Assembly (NCBI RefSeq): GCF_003003075.1
Contig: NZ_PVTX01000004.1
Span: 124,001 to 188,000, forward strand
Origin: Isoptericola halotolerans
GTDB taxonomy: Bacteria; Actinomycetota; Actinomycetes; Actinomycetales; Cellulomonadaceae
Direction of reading: 5' to 3'
DNA length: 64,000 nt
The position numbers and the translations under genes are program-made. The notes beneath the pieces are model-generated. The model was not told the DNA's origin, searched no databases, and saw only the letters and a program-made list of their open reading frames with translations. Of this stretch, positions 16,144 to 24,469 are shown piece after piece. How positions within the stretch are numbered: position 1 is the stretch's first letter; each line of letters starts with the position of its first letter.

Positions 16144-17073
16144 ATGCGATGGGACTCCGGCCAGCTCGCGGCGCTCGCCGCCGTCATCACCGAGGGCTCG
16201 TTCGAGGCGGCGGCCCGGGCGCTGCACGTGACGCCGTCGGCCGTGAGCCAGCGCGTCCGGGCCCTGGAGAACGCCGCGGGCACGGTGCTGGTCCGGCGCA
16301 CCCGGCCCGCCACCCCCACGGAGCCCGGCCGCACGCTGCTGCGTCTGGCACGGCAGGTGGAGCTGCTCGGCGCGGAGGCCGCGGCCGAGCTCGGCCCCAT
16401 CGACGACGAGAGCACCGGCCGGCCCGTCACCGTGCCGATCGCGGTCAACGCCGACTCCCTCGCGACGTGGATCATGCCCGCGCTCTCCGCTGTCGACGGC
16501 GTCTGCTTCGACGTGCACGTCGCCGACCAGGACCGCACCGCCGAGCTGCTGCCGGCCGGCGTCGTCATGGCGGCGGTGACCTCGCAGCGCGAACCGGTCC
16601 AGGGCTGCACCTCGGTACCGCTCGGGGTGACCCGCTACCGGCCGGCGGCCACCCGCGACTTCGTGGCCCGCTGGTTCCCCGACAGCCCGACGCCCGGGGC
16701 GCTCGACATCGCCCCGATGGTCGTGTTCGCCCGCACGGACGACCTGCAGGACCGCTGGCTGCGCGCCGTCGCGCAGCAGGCGGGCAGCACCGTGCCCGAC
16801 CCGCCGCGCCACCACGTGCCCTCGACCGCCGAGTTCCTCGCCGCGGTGCGCACGGGCATGGGATGGGGCATGTGGGGGCCTCTCCCCCGCGACGGCGCAT
16901 GCTTCGACGTCCTCGCACCCGACGACGACGTCGTCCCGCTCGCCGCCGAGACCGTCGACGTCACGCTCCACCTCCAGCAGTGGCGCCTGCGGTCGACCGT
17001 GCTGGACCGCGTCACCGACGCGTTGCGCGAGCAGGCTCGCCGGGTCTTGCCGCCGGCAGGTACCGCGCGCTGA
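16144..17073 (+). CDS. LysG/ArgP-type LysR transcriptional regulator
   Basis: This 309-residue regulator has an N-terminal winged helix-turn-helix (EGSFEAAARALHVTPSAVSQRVRAL is the recognition region, split here only as a landmark) and an effector-binding domain from about residue 90 that includes TGRPVTVPIAVNADSLATW. ArgP/LysG members sense lysine or arginine and activate lysE or argO. Divergence from a LysE exporter makes that role likely. It starts ATGCGATGG directly after the dyad and lacks a good Shine-Dalgarno. Its stop lies 11 bases from the convergent LCP gene. Confidence 0.92.
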   Translation: MRWDSGQLAALAAVITEGSFEAAARALHVTPSAVSQRVRALENAAGTVLVRRTRPATPTEPGRTLLRLARQVELLGAEAAAELGPIDDESTGRPVTVPIAVNADSLATWIMPALSAVDGVCFDVHVADQDRTAELLPAGVVMAAVTSQREPVQGCTSVPLGVTRYRPAATRDFVARWFPDSPTPGALDIAPMVVFARTDDLQDRWLRAVAQQAGSTVPDPPRHHVPSTAEFLAAVRTGMGWGMWGPLPRDGACFDVLAPDDDVVPLAAETVDVTLHLQQWRLRSTVLDRVTDALREQARRVLPPAGTAR

Positions 17074-17083
17074 GCGGCGAGTC

Positions 17084-18319
17084 TCAGGCGCACACCCCGG
17101 CGCGCAGCGAGGGGCTGGGCGACGGCGAGGGCTTCTCCTCCCTGACCTCCTCGGCGTCCTCGCTTCCGTCGTCGCTCCCCTTGCCGCCGCCGTCCGACGG
17201 CGAGGTGCTCGGCTCCGGCTCGGGGACCAGCGACTCGTCCGCGGCGAACTTCTCCCACATCCCGGCGGCCTCCGACGTCCACACCACGCGGTTCGGGTCC
17301 GAGGGGGCGTCGACGACCGGGACCGACTCGAAGACGATGTCCGAGGGGTCCACGTTCCGCACGCTCCAGGCGAGGCCCGCGAGCGCCCGCGGGCTCGCCA
17401 GCTCGGGGCTCGTGGAGATGGCCCGCAGCGCGGCCTGGACCATCCGGTAGAGCGCCGGGGTGTCGGTGATGACGTTCTGGTCGAGGACCTCGCGCATCAT
17501 CGAGTCGATGAACGCCTGCTGCCGCTCGATCCGTTGCAGGTCGCTGCCGAGCTCGAGGCCCATGCCCTCGCCCTTGCGCACGCGCAGGAACTGGATGGCT
17601 GTCTCGCCGTCGAGCACCTGGCGCCCCGCATCGAGAGCGAGGTCGCTGTAGCGCTCGTCGCCGACGACGGGCTCCGGCAGGCACATCGGCACGCCGCCGA
17701 TGGCGTCGACGATGTCGACCACACCGTTCATCTTGACCACGACGTGGTCGTCGATGGTCAGACCGGTCAGGGCCTCCACGGTGAGGATGGTGCAGGCGGC
17801 CGCGGCCGTGATGTCGTGCTCGGGCCCCCCGCCGATGGCGAACGCGGAGTTGAACATCGCCCCGTACTGCGGCGAGGTCGTGCTGCCGTCCGGGCGGGGG
17901 CAGGCGGGGATGTCCACCAGGGAGTCGCGCGGGATCGAGATCGTCTCGATCCGGCTCCGGTCCCCGCTGATGTGCACCACGAGGGTGGTGTCGGAGTGGA
18001 ACTCGTCCCCCGAGCCGGCCAGCTCGGCGTTCGCCGCGTCGCGGAAGTCCGTGCCCATCACCAGGATGTCGAGGGACTTCCCGGCGAACGGGTCGGTCGG
18101 GTCCTCGGGCTCGGAGGGCTCCGCCTGCGGCTCCGGAGCGCCGTCGCGCCCCAGCAGCGCGTCGACGTCGGACACCTCGATCTGGTTCTGCAGATCGATG
18201 TACGCCGCGACCGCCCCCGAGCCGACGAGAGCCAAGACGCCCGTCAGCCCGAGGGCCGTCCATCGCAGGACCCTGTGCCCGGCATGGGGTCCTGCGTGCC
18301 GGGGATTGGTGCTCTCCAC
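17084..18319 (-). CDS. LytR-CpsA-Psr (LCP) family cell-wall ligase
   Basis: This 411-residue membrane-anchored protein has one N-terminal helix (WTALGLTGVLALVGSGAVAAYI), an acidic linker with EPSEPEDPTDPFAG, the LCP domain with MGTDFRD, SIPRDSLVD and FLRVRKGEGMG, and a Ser/Pro/Glu-rich disordered C-terminus. LCP enzymes transfer lipid-linked glycopolymers to peptidoglycan. The conserved Arg and Asp residues for the pyrophosphate group are present. Start is GTG 18319, 6 bases after TAGGGT. Confidence 0.92.
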   Translation of the reverse strand: MESTNPRHAGPHAGHRVLRWTALGLTGVLALVGSGAVAAYIDLQNQIEVSDVDALLGRDGAPEPQAEPSEPEDPTDPFAGKSLDILVMGTDFRDAANAELAGSGDEFHSDTTLVVHISGDRSRIETISIPRDSLVDIPACPRPDGSTTSPQYGAMFNSAFAIGGGPEHDITAAAACTILTVEALTGLTIDDHVVVKMNGVVDIVDAIGGVPMCLPEPVVGDERYSDLALDAGRQVLDGETAIQFLRVRKGEGMGLELGSDLQRIERQQAFIDSMMREVLDQNVITDTPALYRMVQAALRAISTSPELASPRALAGLAWSVRNVDPSDIVFESVPVVDAPSDPNRVVWTSEAAGMWEKFAADESLVPEPEPSTSPSDGGGKGSDDGSEDAEEVREEKPSPSPSPSLRAGVCA

Positions 18320-18325
18320 ACCGTC

Positions 18326-18331
18326 ACCCTA
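18326..18331 (-). promoter_or_regulatory. -10-like TAGGGT for the LCP gene
   Basis: TAGGGT on the minus strand lies 6 bases before GTG 18319, with no Shine-Dalgarno between. Confidence 0.55.
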
Positions 18332-18413
18332 AGCCGGTGGTCTTATCCAGGCCTACCGGGCGAGTCAGGACAACGCCCCTTTCACGGCATGTTCACGTGG
18401 CCGTCCGCCGCGC

Positions 18414-20693
18414 TCACGAGTGGCCGTGGCCGCCCAGGGCGGCCACCGCGAGGTCCGGGTGGTCGGCGAAGAGCCCGTCCAGGCCGGCGTCGAGGAACAC
18501 CCGGATCTCACCCGCGAGGTCGCCGTGCTCGGCCGGGTCGCCGGAGGACCGGAACCCGGTGGGCAGGAACGTGTTCTCCGCGCGGAACGTCCAGGCGTGC
18601 ACCTCGAGACCGGCACGGTGGGCGTCACGGATCACCGACGTCGGCTCGCCGAGCGTGCCGTCCGCCTCGCGCGGGATCAGCACGTCCTTGGCCGCGCCGA
18701 TCCCGTCCGCGTACCCGGCGACCTGCCGCAGGCCGCGCCGGGTGACGAGGTCGGCGTACGTCGTCGACTCCCCGGCGGCGACCAGGTCGTACGGCGCGCC
18801 GCTCGCCGAGACGAGCTGCGCGATGCGTACGTCGGTCATCTCGTCGAGGTCGCGCAGGTTGCCGGTCTCGAACGACTGCAGGATCACCGGGTCGCGCCGC
18901 GAGTCGAGGCCGTTGGCCTCCAGCTCCGCGACCAGCGGCTCCTCGAGCGACAGGCCGACCGAGTCGAAGTACGTCGGGTGCTTGGTCTCGGGGTAGACGC
19001 CGACCTGGCGGCCGTCGCAGGTCTCGGAGCGGCGGGCGAGGTCGAGCACCTCGTCGAGGGTCGGCACCTGGTAGAGCCCGTCGAACGCGGCGCTGCCCGG
19101 ACGCAGCTCGCCGAGGCGCTCCTGCGCGCGCAGGGTGCGCAGCTCCGCCAGCGTGAAGTCCTCGGTGAACCAGCCCGTGACCTCCCGGCCGTCGATGGTC
19201 TTGGTGGTGCGCCGGTCGGCGAACTCCGGGTGGTCCGCCACGTCGGTGGTGCCACCGATCTCGTTCTCGTGGCGCGCCACGAGCACCCCGTCCTTCGTCG
19301 CCACCACGTCCGGCTCGATGTAGTCGGCGCACTGCAGGATCGCCTGCTCGTAGGCCGCGAGGGTGTGTTCGGGCCGGTACCCGGACGCGCCGCGGTGCCC
19401 GACGACGGTGACGCCGTCGTCCCGCGTGCGCTGGCGCTCCAGGTCGACGACGACCATCTCCGTGTCGTCCGGCGTGCCGGGGACGCGGGCGTCGTTGCCG
19501 GGGTAGTTGTTGTCGTTGCCGATCAGGATGCGGCCGTCGCGCAGACGCAGGACCGTCTCGAAGGACTGCACCGGCAGGGCGAACGTCTCGCCGAGGCCGT
19601 AGCCCTCGCCGGCGTCGATGCCCCGCGGGTTGTCGATCTTCAGCGCGTCGAGCACCAGCTTCTTGGCCACGAAGCCCTCGTGGTCGGTGCGGCGCAGGTC
19701 CACCTCGTAGACGCGCTTGGTCACCGACGCGGCAGCGTCGAAGTTGTCCCGTTCGACGAACCAGAATCGACCCTTGCCCACGGTGAACGAGTCGCCGATC
19801 ACGTTGCCCGGCAGGTCGGTCTGGTAGTCCCAGGTGCGGCCGGTGTACTCGCCGGAGCGGGTGTCGAGCTCGTAGACCACGCGGCGCCGCTCGTCGTCGG
19901 TGCCGACCAGGGCGTTCTCGATCACCGGGTACAGGTAGCGTCCGTTCGGCGAGGCGCTCATCGCCTCGAAGCCGCTGCTGGCCCGCACGCCGGGCGCCTC
20001 GCCGTCGGCCAGGTACGGGTTCTGCGGGGACTTCAGGCCGCCCGGCAGCGGGATCGGCTCCTCGAGGAGCGTGCCGCTGGCGTCGAAGTGCAGGACGAAC
20101 GGCCCGAACTCCTCACCGACCCAGAACGAACCGTCCTGGGCGCGGACCACGGACTCGATGTCGAAGTCCGCCCCGGTGAGCAGGCGCTCGGTGGTGCCGG
20201 AGCGCACGATCGGGAAGTCCAGCACACCGTTCGCGTCGTTGTAGTCGATGCGGTCCAGGATCTCGATGTCGCCGGAGCCGGAGTGCCGCGCACCGGTGTC
20301 CCAGTCGGGCTCGACCAGATAGCTGCGCAGCAGGAAGTCGGCGCTGTTGCCCTGCGTGCCGAACCCGTTGTCCGGCTGGGCCCAGAAGGTGCCGTCGCCG
20401 TTGTCGACCATGGCGGAGAACCCGGGGATCACCTGGCCGTCCCAGGGTCCCTGGCGGCCGTTCGCGGGCGAGGCGTCGGCGCCCGACGGCGGCCCGTCGG
20501 CGAGGAAGTCGGCGCTGAGCGTGGCGCGTCCCTCCAGCACGGGCACCTCGTGGTGGTGGTGCCGCCCGGGACCGGGGCGGTCGGCGGTCGTGGCCGTGGC
20601 GGCGGTGGTCGTCAGGGCGGTGAGGAGGACCGTCGCGGCGGTGCCGGCCGCGACGGTACGGACGAAGGGTGCGGACCTCGCTGTTCTGCGCAT
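18414..20693 (-). CDS. Secreted esterase/phytase-like protein fused to a glycerophosphodiester phosphodiesterase
   Basis: This 759-residue secreted protein begins with a twin-basic signal peptide (MRRTARSAPFVRTVAAGTAA). An esterase-like phytase domain of beta-propeller type (PF13449-like; EEFGPFVLHFDASG, GFEAMSASPNGRYLYP, VERDNFD, IGNDNNYPGND) covers about residues 55-415. A GDPD domain follows from about 425 to the end, with the active-site HRG in VVGHRGASGYRPEHT and acidic ligands in IEPDVVATKDG, followed by VARHE. GDPD enzymes split glycerophosphodiesters to glycerol-3-phosphate. The fusion suggests a phosphate-scavenging role, an inference. The reading frame is open upstream to 22073, but that part is the antisense frame of the MFS gene. 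Confidence 0.87.
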   Translation of the reverse strand: MRRTARSAPFVRTVAAGTAATVLLTALTTTAATATTADRPGPGRHHHHEVPVLEGRATLSADFLADGPPSGADASPANGRQGPWDGQVIPGFSAMVDNGDGTFWAQPDNGFGTQGNSADFLLRSYLVEPDWDTGARHSGSGDIEILDRIDYNDANGVLDFPIVRSGTTERLLTGADFDIESVVRAQDGSFWVGEEFGPFVLHFDASGTLLEEPIPLPGGLKSPQNPYLADGEAPGVRASSGFEAMSASPNGRYLYPVIENALVGTDDERRRVVYELDTRSGEYTGRTWDYQTDLPGNVIGDSFTVGKGRFWFVERDNFDAAASVTKRVYEVDLRRTDHEGFVAKKLVLDALKIDNPRGIDAGEGYGLGETFALPVQSFETVLRLRDGRILIGNDNNYPGNDARVPGTPDDTEMVVVDLERQRTRDDGVTVVGHRGASGYRPEHTLAAYEQAILQCADYIEPDVVATKDGVLVARHENEIGGTTDVADHPEFADRRTTKTIDGREVTGWFTEDFTLAELRTLRAQERLGELRPGSAAFDGLYQVPTLDEVLDLARRSETCDGRQVGVYPETKHPTYFDSVGLSLEEPLVAELEANGLDSRRDPVILQSFETGNLRDLDEMTDVRIAQLVSASGAPYDLVAAGESTTYADLVTRRGLRQVAGYADGIGAAKDVLIPREADGTLGEPTSVIRDAHRAGLEVHAWTFRAENTFLPTGFRSSGDPAEHGDLAGEIRVFLDAGLDGLFADHPDLAVAALGGHGHS

Positions 20694-20770
20694 GGCCCCA
20701 TACCACTGAGCCTGGGCGTCGCCCGGCCCAACCCTGGGTGAAGCCTGGTGGGCGACCGGGTGAAGTGCGA

Positions 20771-22000
20771 CTACGTGAGCTGCACCCAGCCGCCGCGCCG
20801 GAACGCGGGCGTGGCGATGGCCAGCACGCCGATGGCGCAGACCCAGGCCCCCAGCATCACGGCCGTCATGGCGACGGCGTCGCCCCCGAGCGCCCCGGCG
20901 AGCGGGGAGACGACGCCGGCCACGCCGGACTGCACGGCACCGATGACGGCGGCGGCGGTGCCGGCCCGCTCCCCGTGCCGCGACAGGGCGATGGCCGAGG
21001 CGTTGGCCGGGATGAGCCCGGTGAACGCGACGGTGACCCAGAGCGCCGCGAGCAGGCCGATCAGCCCGCCGGCACCGGTGAGCGCCACCACGAGGAGCGC
21101 CACCGCGGCGACGCCCTGCAGCACGAGCGACGTGCGCAGGATGCGGATCGGGGCCACCCGGCGCACCAGGCTGGCGTTGATCTGCGCCGAGCCGACCAGG
21201 CCCACGCCGTTGAGGGCGAACAGCAGGGAGAACTGCGCGTGGCTGAGCCCGTAGACCTCCTGGAACACGAACGGCGAGGTGACGACGTAGCTCATGAGCA
21301 CGGCCATGCCGAGGCCGGGCAGCAGGGCGAGCGCCATGAAGTGCCGGTCCCGCAGCAGGTGGCGGTACCCGCCGACGACGGTCCGGGCACCGCCGACGCG
21401 CCGGCGAGACACCGGGTGGGTCTCGGGCAGGTACCGCCACACGACGAAGCCCATGGTGACGCCGATGATCGCGAGCACCCCGAAGACCCACCGCCAGGAG
21501 GCGACGCTCGCGACGAGCGAGCCGAACGTCGGTGCCAGCAGCGGCGCGATGCCGATGATGAGCATGAGCCGCGACAGGATGCGGGCGGCCTCGGAGCCGA
21601 CGAACCGGTCGCGCACGATGGCCATGGCGGCCACGCCGCAGGCGGCGTTGAAGAAGCCCTGCAGCAGCCGCAGCCCGACCAGCACCGTGATGTTCGGCGC
21701 GAACGCGCACAGCAGCGAGGTGACGACGTGCATCGCCAGTCCCCACATGAGCGGGCGCCGCCGGCCGTACCGGTCGGACAGGGGACCGATGACGAGCTGG
21801 CCGGCCGCACCGCCGACGAGCATGATCGACACCGACAGCGCGGCGAACGAGGCGCTCGTGCCGAGGTCGGCGGCCACCTCCGGCAGCGACGGCAGATACA
21901 TGTCGACCGTGAAGGCCGGGACCGCCGCGAGCGACCCGAGCATGACGACCCAGCGGAACGACGAGCGGGCGCGCGGCGGCGCGGTCGGGTTGTCGGGCAT
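20771..22000 (-). CDS. Bcr/CflA-type MFS drug efflux transporter
   Basis: This 409-residue, 12-helix transporter of the DHA1 group has the Bcr/CflA hallmark near helix 1 (VPAFTVDMYLPSLPEVA), the MFS motif A in GPLSDRYGRRRPLMWG, and RDRFVGSEAARILSRLM in the middle. Such pumps export drugs such as bicyclomycin or chloramphenicol; the substrate here is unknown. ATG 22000 (MPDNPTAPPRA) is preferred over ATG 22009 because TACGAT lies exactly 7 bases before it. Confidence 0.9.
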   Translation of the reverse strand: MPDNPTAPPRARSSFRWVVMLGSLAAVPAFTVDMYLPSLPEVAADLGTSASFAALSVSIMLVGGAAGQLVIGPLSDRYGRRRPLMWGLAMHVVTSLLCAFAPNITVLVGLRLLQGFFNAACGVAAMAIVRDRFVGSEAARILSRLMLIIGIAPLLAPTFGSLVASVASWRWVFGVLAIIGVTMGFVVWRYLPETHPVSRRRVGGARTVVGGYRHLLRDRHFMALALLPGLGMAVLMSYVVTSPFVFQEVYGLSHAQFSLLFALNGVGLVGSAQINASLVRRVAPIRILRTSLVLQGVAAVALLVVALTGAGGLIGLLAALWVTVAFTGLIPANASAIALSRHGERAGTAAAVIGAVQSGVAGVVSPLAGALGGDAVAMTAVMLGAWVCAIGVLAIATPAFRRGGWVQLT

Positions 22001-22007
22001 GGCCGCC

Positions 22008-22013
22008 ATCGTA
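22008..22013 (-). promoter_or_regulatory. -10-like TACGAT; decides the MFS start
   Basis: TACGAT on the minus strand lies 7 bases before ATG 22000 and overlaps ATG 22009, so a leaderless transcript would start at 22000. Confidence 0.55.
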
Positions 22014-22108
22014 TCGAAACGATTTGAGAAGGGCGATGGGAATCCCGGTGAGCCCGCTCACCACCGGCACCACCGGCGGCTGTCGGTGCCGTGCGCGACG
22101 ATGGGCAC

Positions 22109-22894
22109 ATGTGCGGCAGGTATGCCTCGTTCACCGACTCCCAGGCCCTGGCGGACGACCTCGCGATCGCCGAGATCGCCGAGGACGCCCGCGTGCTCGG
22201 CCCGCGCTGGAACGTCGCGCCGACGGACGACGTCCGGATCGTCGTCGAGCGCCCACGCCGCGAACGCCTGGCGGACGGCAGCACGACGGCGGGCGAGATC
22301 ACCCGGTCCCTGCAGGCGGCGCGGTGGGGACTCGTCCCGTCGTGGGCGAAGGACCCGGGCGTCGGTGCCCGCATGATCAACGCCCGCTCGGAGACCCTCC
22401 TCGACAAGCCGGCGTTCGCCAAGCCGCTGGGCGTGCGCCGCTGCCTCGTGCCGGCGGACGGCTACTACGAGTGGCGCAGGCTCGACCTGCCGACCGCCAC
22501 CAAGAAGGTGCCCAAGCAGGCCTACTGGATCCACCCGGCCGACGACGGCGTCGTGGCGTTCGCCGGGCTCTACGAGTTCTGGCGCGACCGCAGCCGCGCC
22601 GACGACGACCCGGACCGGTGGCTGGTCTCGACCACGATCGTCACCCGGGCCGCCGCCGGCGAGCTGGCACGCATCCACGACCGCACTCCCGCGATCCTCC
22701 CTCGGTCCGCCTGGGACGCCTGGCTCGACCCGGCCGTCGGTGCCGAGGAGGCGTACGGCCTGCTGGACATGACGGAAGCACCGTTGGCCGTCCGTCCGAT
22801 CTCGTCCCGCGTCGGCAACGTCCGCAACGACGACCCCGGTCTCATCGAGCCGGACCCCGCACCGCTCGACCCCGACGTCGTCCGCGTCGGTTGA
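22109..22894 (+). CDS. HMCES/YedK-type SOS response-associated protein
   Basis: SRAP proteins crosslink covalently to abasic sites in single-stranded DNA through Cys2 exposed after Met removal. The ATG at 22109 is required to give MCGRYAS. The downstream Asn is in RWNVAPTD, the Glu in INARSET, and the His in LARIHDRTPAIL, so all catalytic residues are present. Length is 261 residues, slightly above the E. coli protein. GACGAT lies 6 bases before the start, a weak leaderless-type promoter. No SOS box was seen. Confidence 0.94.
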   Translation: MCGRYASFTDSQALADDLAIAEIAEDARVLGPRWNVAPTDDVRIVVERPRRERLADGSTTAGEITRSLQAARWGLVPSWAKDPGVGARMINARSETLLDKPAFAKPLGVRRCLVPADGYYEWRRLDLPTATKKVPKQAYWIHPADDGVVAFAGLYEFWRDRSRADDDPDRWLVSTTIVTRAAAGELARIHDRTPAILPRSAWDAWLDPAVGAEEAYGLLDMTEAPLAVRPISSRVGNVRNDDPGLIEPDPAPLDPDVVRVG

Positions 22895-22901
22895 GCACGG
22901 G

Positions 22902-23642
22902 TCAGCTGGCGCCGACCGGACTGCCCGACCCGCCTTCCCCGTCCGCCTCGAGGACGAAGAAGAGGAAGCTCAGGAACGCGGTCCGTTCGCCCGTCGCGAT
23001 GCGCGGCGGGAGGAGCTCGGGCGGCGTCGTGGGCGACGGAGCCGGCTCGCTGACCACGCGGATGCGGAACCCCGCCGCGGTGAACGCGTCGGTCATCGCG
23101 TGCAGGGGGCGGTGCCAGAACGGGACGGTGACCGGCTCGCCGGCGAACTCGAAGTCCTCCGTGTACGGCCGCGTGGCGAAGTAGTCCTCGGTCGGGTGGT
23201 GGAAGGCCCGGACCGACGGATGGTTGACCGAGCAGATCAGCCGGCCACCCGGCCTCAGGACCCGGCGGATCTCGGCCAGGGGTCCGCCCCAGTCCTCGAG
23301 GTAGTGCAGCACGAGCGAGGCGACGACGTCGTCGAACGCCGCATCCGCGAACGGCAGGGGCGCCGCGAGGTCGGCGACGTGCAGCGGGACGTCGTCGCCC
23401 AGCTGTCGGCGAGCGATCTCGACCATGGCCGGGCTGCCGTCCAGGCCGGTCATCATCCCGCCCCGGGCACGCAGCTCCGCCGTCAGCGGGCCGGCGCCGC
23501 ACCCGACGTCGAGGACCCGCCGGCCCCGCACGTCGCCGGCGAGGGCGATCATCGCCGGGCGCTCGTAGTGCGCGTTGAGCAGGCTCGACGCGTTCTCCCT
23601 GGCATAGCTGTCCGCGTAGTCGTCGTACAGGTCGGCCTGCAT
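22902..23642 (-). CDS. Class I SAM-dependent methyltransferase
   Basis: This 246-residue enzyme has the Rossmann SAM-binding motif I RVLDVGCGAGPLTAELRARG at about residues 40-60, the acidic motif II GLDGSPAM, and motif IV near FDDVVASLVLHYLEDW, followed by RVLRPGGRLICSV. The layout matches the UbiE/COQ5-like methyltransferase 11 group; substrate is unknown. ATG follows GAGGAGAA, a clear Shine-Dalgarno. It is convergent with the YedK gene, with 7 bases between stops. Confidence 0.88.
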   Translation of the reverse strand: MQADLYDDYADSYARENASSLLNAHYERPAMIALAGDVRGRRVLDVGCGAGPLTAELRARGGMMTGLDGSPAMVEIARRQLGDDVPLHVADLAAPLPFADAAFDDVVASLVLHYLEDWGGPLAEIRRVLRPGGRLICSVNHPSVRAFHHPTEDYFATRPYTEDFEFAGEPVTVPFWHRPLHAMTDAFTAAGFRIRVVSEPAPSPTTPPELLPPRIATGERTAFLSFLFFVLEADGEGGSGSPVGAS

Positions 23643-23713
23643 CGGTTCTCCTCGTCGGCGCCGTCGGTGTGCGGAACGCTACCGGCCCACCCCGCGGGAC
23701 GGGCCGTCGGCAG

Positions 23714-23743
23714 ATGTGCGCAAAGTGCTACGATCGCGCACAT
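23714..23743. promoter_or_regulatory. Antitoxin operator: ATGTGCGC-N14-GCGCACAT
   Basis: Perfect 8-bp arms flank a 14-base spacer that contains the TACGAT promoter hexamer (23729-23734), and the right arm covers the ATG of the antitoxin. A Phd-type antitoxin bound here would block its own promoter and start codon. Autoregulation is known for the family; this site is inferred. Confidence 0.7.
23729..23734 (+). promoter_or_regulatory. -10-like TACGAT of the toxin-antitoxin operon
   Basis: TACGAT lies 7 bases before ATG 23742, giving a leaderless antitoxin mRNA within the operator dyad. Confidence 0.55.
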
Positions 23744-24002
23744 GACCACGATCGCCAGCCGCGACCTGCGGAACCACACCTCCGAGATCCTGCGACGGGT
23801 CGCCGGCGGTGATCACGTCACGGTCACGCAGCACGGCACCCCGGTCGCGGAGATCGGACCCGTGAGGTCGACCCGTCCGCGCTCGCTCCGGCGTGCCGAG
23901 CTCCTGGAGCTCCTCGGCACGGTCCAGGCCGATCCGGACCTGCGCAGCGAGCTGGCCGAGCTGGCAGGAGACACGACTGACGACCTCGGTCCGATCCGGT
24001 GA
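23742..24002 (+). CDS. Phd/YefM-type antitoxin
   Basis: This 86-residue antitoxin has an N-terminal Phd/YefM DNA-binding fold (MTTIASRDLRNHTSEILRR) with VTVTQHGTPVAEIGPV as the conserved beta turn, and a flexible acidic C-terminus (SELAELAGDTTDDLG) that would wrap the toxin. Its stop overlaps the toxin start as GTGA. It is transcribed from a promoter embedded in an 8-bp inverted repeat, as expected of an autoregulated module. Confidence 0.92.
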   Translation: MTTIASRDLRNHTSEILRRVAGGDHVTVTQHGTPVAEIGPVRSTRPRSLRRAELLELLGTVQADPDLRSELAELAGDTTDDLGPIR

Positions 24003-24406
24003 CCGCCGCCGAGGCGCAAGGGCTGCTCGACACGAGTGTCTTCATCGCTTCCGCGTCCGGCCGTCGACTCGACGGCACCGCACTGCCGGAGGAGTCGTTC
24101 GTCTCGGTGATCACGCGGGCGGAGCTCCAGGCCGGTGTCCTGGTGGCCAAGGACTCCGAGACCCGCGCTCGCAGACTGACCACCCTGGACGCGATCTCGC
24201 CGCTCGCGCTGCTGCCGGTCGACGCAGCCGCTGCGTCGCACTGGGCTCGCCTGCGCGTCAGGCTCGCCGAGTCGGGACGCCGGGTCAACGTCAACGACCT
24301 CTGGATCGCCTCGATCGCCCTGGCCAACGACCTACCCGTCGTCACCCAGGACGACGACTTCTCGCCGTTGGCCGAGCTGGACGCGCTGCGAGTCGTCCGC
24401 GTCTGA
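23999..24406 (+). CDS. PIN-domain ribonuclease toxin (VapC type)
   Basis: This 135-residue PIN-domain toxin probably cleaves RNA. The acidic residues of the active site are visible: Asp in LLDTSVFIAS, Glu in SVITRAELQAGV, Asp in VNVNDLWIASIA and Asp in TQDDDFSPL. GTG 23999 overlaps the antitoxin stop. VapC targets in other bacteria are tRNAs or rRNA loops; the target here is unknown. Confidence 0.93.
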   Translation: MTAAEAQGLLDTSVFIASASGRRLDGTALPEESFVSVITRAELQAGVLVAKDSETRARRLTTLDAISPLALLPVDAAAASHWARLRVRLAESGRRVNVNDLWIASIALANDLPVVTQDDDFSPLAELDALRVVRV

Positions 24407-24456
24407 ACGCGGCCGTCGCTCCGCCCGGTCGGCTCCACGCCAGGGCGCCGGCGCTC

Positions 24457-24462
24457 TACGCT
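24457..24462 (+). promoter_or_regulatory. -10-like TACGCT, leaderless start of enoyl-CoA hydratase
   Basis: TACGCT lies exactly 7 bases before ATG 24470 and no Shine-Dalgarno intervenes. Confidence 0.6.
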
Positions 24463-24469
24463 GACCGCC

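Noticed and set aside
18414-22073. A 1,219-codon minus-strand frame as a single giant protein
   Set aside because: The first 460 codons are out of frame with the MFS transporter on the same strand and lack coding character. A signal peptide marks the real start at 20693.
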